A DNA stretch of 64,000 nt from JALYXI01 sp963795835 (lineage in GTDB: Bacteria; Acidobacteriota; Terriglobia; Bryobacterales; Bryobacteraceae). The stretch's first letter is position 1. Every line of letters starts with the position of its first letter. Location: NCBI GenBank assembly GCA_963795835.1, contig CAWCJC010000001.1:940264-1004263 (forward strand), written 5' to 3'. Below are positions 61,272-64,000 of the stretch, one piece after another. The position numbers and the translations under genes were made by a program. The notes under the pieces are model-generated. The model saw nothing but the letters and a program-made list of their open reading frames with translations, had not been told where the DNA came from and did not search any database.

Positions 61272-63888
61272 ATACTGGCCCGGCACCTCCTATGACGCTT
61301 CCGTTCCCACGCTGCGCAAAGTGGCCGGTTACGATGTAGGCGAACGCATTTCGCCGCACGCCACCATCGTCAAATATTTCGAAGCACTGGCTCAGGCCGA
61401 GCCCAAGCGTATGAAGCTTTTCGAATATGGGGAAACCTGGGAGCATCGCAAGCTGATTTACGCAGCCATCGGCTCTGAAGCGAATATCCGGCGGCTTTCG
61501 GAGATTAAAGACGGTCTTGCGCAATTAGCCGACCCCCGGAAGACCGCCGATTCAGCTGCTGCGGAGCGCGTCCATTCCCTGCCCGTTGTCGTTTGGCTGG
61601 AATATGGCATTCACGGGAATGAGATTTCTTCGCCCGACGCCGCGGTTGAGACTGCCTACCATCTGCTGGCCGCCCGCAACGACAAGATGGTGAACGGGAT
61701 TCTGGCGAACAGCGTAGTCGTGATCGATCCAATGCAAAACCCCGATGGGCGCGATCGGTTTATTCGAAGCTTCGAAGCGGGCCTGGGTCTGGAGCCGGAT
61801 CCGAACCCCCTTGCGGCCGAACATACTGAACCATGGCCCAGTGGCAGATTCAATCATTACCTCTTCGATATGAATCGGGACTGGGTGGGAATCACGCAGC
61901 CTGAAACCAAGGGCCGCATTGCGGCAATGTTGGCGTGGCATCCGCAGGTTGTGGTGGATCTGCACGAGATGGGGACAGACTCCACTTATTATTTCGCGCC
62001 ACCCGCCAATCCGTTCAACCCGAACATGACTAAGTGGCAGGCCGATTATCAATACGACATCGGTAAGGGAAATGCGAAGTATTTTGATAAGTTCGGGTTC
62101 TCTTACTTTACACGTGATACTTACGACGCCTTTTATCCCGGATACGGGGATAGCTGGCCTGTATACTCGGGCGCGATCGCGATGACGTTTGAAAATGGGT
62201 CCACGCGAGGATTAGTGGTGAAGCGGTCCAACGATTCGCTGGTTACCTACCGGCAAACCGTTCGCCGCCATTTCGTCACGTCAATGGCGACGGCGGAAAC
62301 CTCGTCCATTCATCACGACGACTTACTCAACAATTACTATCAGTATGGGAAAACGGCTGTCGCCGAGGGCTCGACGGGTCCGGTTCGCGAATATATTCTT
62401 CCGCTGCGGGGAAACACTTCGGAGGTCGACAAACTGGCACAGGTACTGCTGCGCCAGGGTGTGGAAGTGGACCGCGCGAGTGCCGCATTTACGGCGGAAG
62501 GCAAGCCATATCCCGCCGGAAGCTATCTGGTGCCTCTCGCCCAGCCCGCCAAACGCCGGGCTAAGAATTTGTTGGACCTGAATACTTTGATGGACGCTAC
62601 TTTCATCAAAGCGGAAGATGAACGGCGCAAGCGCCGGCTGCCGAGCCAGATTTATGACGTAACTGCCTGGAGCCTGCCGCTGCAATATAACGTGGAAGCT
62701 ATCCCCACCGCTACCGGCCCCGCGGTGGGCCGAACCCCGGTGAAGCTGGATGAAGCGCGGCCTGGCCGCATTTCCGGCGAATCAAAAGCCGCAGTGGCCT
62801 ATCTGATCCCGTGGGGCACCAGCGGCGCCGCGCGTGTGATGGCGGGCGCGCTTCGGGAGGGGCTGCGGGTTTATGGCGCCGATAAAGCGTTTACGCAGGG
62901 TGGGCGTGAGTTTCAACCTGGAACCGTTGTTGTCCCAGTATTAGAGAACCCCGAAAAGGTTCACTCCGTAATGGCGAAGCTCGCGGCGGATAACAGCACT
63001 GAGATTGTCGGTACGGGAACCAGCTGGGTGGATAGCGGCTACGACTTCGGGGGACGCTATACACCTTTCCTGAAAAAGCCGACGGTGGCGCTGGCTTGGG
63101 ATCTTCCTACGGTCGCTGCATCCGCGGGGCAGGCGCGGTTCGTACTGGAGCGGCAGTTCGGATATCCGGTCACCCCGATTCGCACGGCGCAACTAGGAAG
63201 CGCGGAATTGGATCAGATTCAAGTAATCATTCTGCCGGAGGCTTCTGCACAGAGCGGCGGCTACGCGGGGGTGCTTGGCACTGCTGGGATTGCGCGGTTG
63301 AAGCAGTGGGTTTCGGACGGGGGAACGCTGATTGGCCTTGGGACCGCAACCCAGTTCTTGGCCGACCCAAAAACTGGATTGTTGCCGGTTCAGCAGGAGT
63401 CGCTTCCTGGGGAAGCGGCTGCAAAGCCAGCGGCACCGGGTGCAGAGGTGCCCGCCCGGGTTCCGGGAAAGCTTTTCGAGAAAGACTCCGATTTGAATAA
63501 AGCCATTCAGCCCGACAGCGAACTGCCCACCAGCCTGCATGGCGCGCTGGTTCGTTGCAAGGTGGACAGAGAACAATGGATTACCGCGGGCGTGCCTGAG
63601 CAGGTTTACACCATGGTGACGGGTCCTGCGATTTACACCCCCATCAAGATTGATCGCGGGGTGAATGCGGTGTCGTTCGCCGGGCCTGATAATTTGCTGG
63701 CGGGCGGCTATATTTGGGACGAGTACCGAAAGCAGCTGGCCTATAAGCCGCTCTTGATGGTGGCGAGGAGTGGAAGGGGGTTGGTGATCGCGTTTACGGC
63801 GGATCCGAACTACCGCGCAGCGCTGGACGGCATGAATCTGCTGTTCCTGAACGCCGTGTTCCGAGGCCCGGCGCACACCGGCAGATAG
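61210..63888 (+). CDS. Secreted M14-family zinc carboxypeptidase
   Basis: This 892-residue protein has a signal peptide (MIRTVALLFASLPLFCQ). The M14 domain carries the zinc ligands His135 and Glu138 (GIHGNE), a third ligand His252 (VVDLHEMGTDS) and the catalytic Glu328 (AIAMTFENGS). A C-terminal half with no recognised catalytic motif follows, including a class-I glutamine-amidotransferase-like stretch near 690 (QIQVIILPEASAQSGGYAG). It would process peptides in the periplasm. Its ATG lies within the GT39 reading frame. A hairpin and a tRNA follow. Confidence 0.92.
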   Translation: MIRTVALLFASLPLFCQTNFEYWPGTSYDASVPTLRKVAGYDVGERISPHATIVKYFEALAQAEPKRMKLFEYGETWEHRKLIYAAIGSEANIRRLSEIKDGLAQLADPRKTADSAAAERVHSLPVVVWLEYGIHGNEISSPDAAVETAYHLLAARNDKMVNGILANSVVVIDPMQNPDGRDRFIRSFEAGLGLEPDPNPLAAEHTEPWPSGRFNHYLFDMNRDWVGITQPETKGRIAAMLAWHPQVVVDLHEMGTDSTYYFAPPANPFNPNMTKWQADYQYDIGKGNAKYFDKFGFSYFTRDTYDAFYPGYGDSWPVYSGAIAMTFENGSTRGLVVKRSNDSLVTYRQTVRRHFVTSMATAETSSIHHDDLLNNYYQYGKTAVAEGSTGPVREYILPLRGNTSEVDKLAQVLLRQGVEVDRASAAFTAEGKPYPAGSYLVPLAQPAKRRAKNLLDLNTLMDATFIKAEDERRKRRLPSQIYDVTAWSLPLQYNVEAIPTATGPAVGRTPVKLDEARPGRISGESKAAVAYLIPWGTSGAARVMAGALREGLRVYGADKAFTQGGREFQPGTVVVPVLENPEKVHSVMAKLAADNSTEIVGTGTSWVDSGYDFGGRYTPFLKKPTVALAWDLPTVAASAGQARFVLERQFGYPVTPIRTAQLGSAELDQIQVIILPEASAQSGGYAGVLGTAGIARLKQWVSDGGTLIGLGTATQFLADPKTGLLPVQQESLPGEAAAKPAAPGAEVPARVPGKLFEKDSDLNKAIQPDSELPTSLHGALVRCKVDREQWITAGVPEQVYTMVTGPAIYTPIKIDRGVNAVSFAGPDNLLAGGYIWDEYRKQLAYKPLLMVARSGRGLVIAFTADPNYRAALDGMNLLFLNAVFRGPAHTGR

Positions 63889-63889
63889 C

Positions 63890-63908
63890 AACCGTTACAA
63901 TAACGGTT
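63890..63908 (+). terminator. Hairpin between the M14 gene and the tRNA
   Basis: AACCGTTA (63890-63897) and TAACGGTT (63901-63908) pair perfectly over a 3-nt loop, directly after the M14 stop. The following TTTA is short, so termination may be weak. It is the only obvious structure between the peptidase and the tRNA. Confidence 0.5.
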
Positions 63909-63917
63909 TACCCCGCG

Positions 63918-63994
63918 GGGCCCTTAGCTCAGTCGGTTAGAGCTGCGGACTCATAATCCGTTGGTCGCAGGTTCGAGTCCTGCAGGGCCCACCA
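63918..63994 (+). tRNA. tRNA with CAU anticodon, probably tRNA-Ile2
   Basis: This 77-nt tRNA has acceptor GGGCCCT paired with AGGGCCC, discriminator A, and an encoded CCA (63992-63994). The anticodon loop reads ACTCATAAT with anticodon CAT. The surrounding sequence (CTTAGCTCAG, GACTCATAATC, TTGGTCGC) is closer to E. coli tRNA-Ile2, in which C34 becomes lysidine, than to elongator tRNA-Met. Elongator Met cannot be excluded by eye, but a TilS identity check would settle it. Confidence 0.93.
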
Positions 63995-64000
63995 CTTTAC

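Noticed and set aside
1..64000. CRISPR array, phage or insertion sequence
   Set aside because: No regularly spaced repeats, transposase, integrase or phage structural genes were recognised.

Overview
The window looks like a chromosomal segment from an acidobacterium, probably of the Bryobacter/Solibacter lineage. This is inferred from the family mix: LolA-like secreted proteins, a PEP-CTERM-like protein, DUF3467, M14/M16 peptidases, a bacterial SET-domain protein, GC-rich coding DNA and many 1-4 nt gene overlaps. Only comparison with genomes can confirm the lineage. Genes cover nearly everything. No phage, insertion sequence or CRISPR array was seen. The longest stretch without a gene is about 290 nt.

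Layout. 1-3.9 kb: a truncated molybdopterin-binding-type gene and a coupled arginine operon (argC, argB, short N-acetylglutamate synthase) behind a zinc-ribbon membrane protein. 3.9-8.7 kb: a secreted metallo-beta-lactamase-fold protein, an SRPBCC protein, a PD-(D/E)XK-like protein, and a coupled L,D-transpeptidase/M23 peptidase pair. 8.7-16.5 kb: an M16 peptidase pair with LolA-like proteins, a Spy/CpxP-like protein and a large LGFP-repeat/metallophosphoesterase fusion. 16.5-19.6 kb: ECF sigma factor, sensor kinase and response regulator in one operon. 19.6-27.2 kb: hydrolase, PQQ dehydrogenase, GAF-ANTAR regulator, nitroreductase, spore-photoproduct-lyase-like radical SAM protein and sugar-derivative enzymes. 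27.2-33 kb: treY and treX/glgX for trehalose from glycogen, and a nucleoside hydrolase. 33-41.4 kb: CPBP protease, cold-shock protein, aminotransferase, thiolase, Ycf46-like AAA ATPase, unusual NarL-type regulator, SET protein and GH88 hydrolase. 41.4-48.1 kb: a lysine/diaminopimelate operon (dapE-like, asd, lysC, dapB, dapA, dapD, SDR). 48.3-59.3 kb: a leftward series of envelope genes followed by trpC-trpF-trpB-trpA, chorismate mutase, DAHP synthase and tyrA. 59.4-64 kb: DUF3467 protein, GT39-like glycosyltransferase, M14 carboxypeptidase and a CAU tRNA.

The window is dominated by amino-acid biosynthesis (Arg, Lys/DAP, Trp, Tyr/Phe) and envelope maintenance. The most unusual feature is that five genes carry reading-frame breaks. 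In four of them (sensor kinase, PQQ dehydrogenase, treY twice, tyrA) the break is one extra base next to a CTT, TTT or CCC codon, and skipping one base restores a family-typical protein. The fifth, the photolyase-like gene, has a different break that fits a 5-nt tandem duplication. Sequencing error is the simplest explanation for the +1 class, but the uniform direction deserves a check against raw reads.
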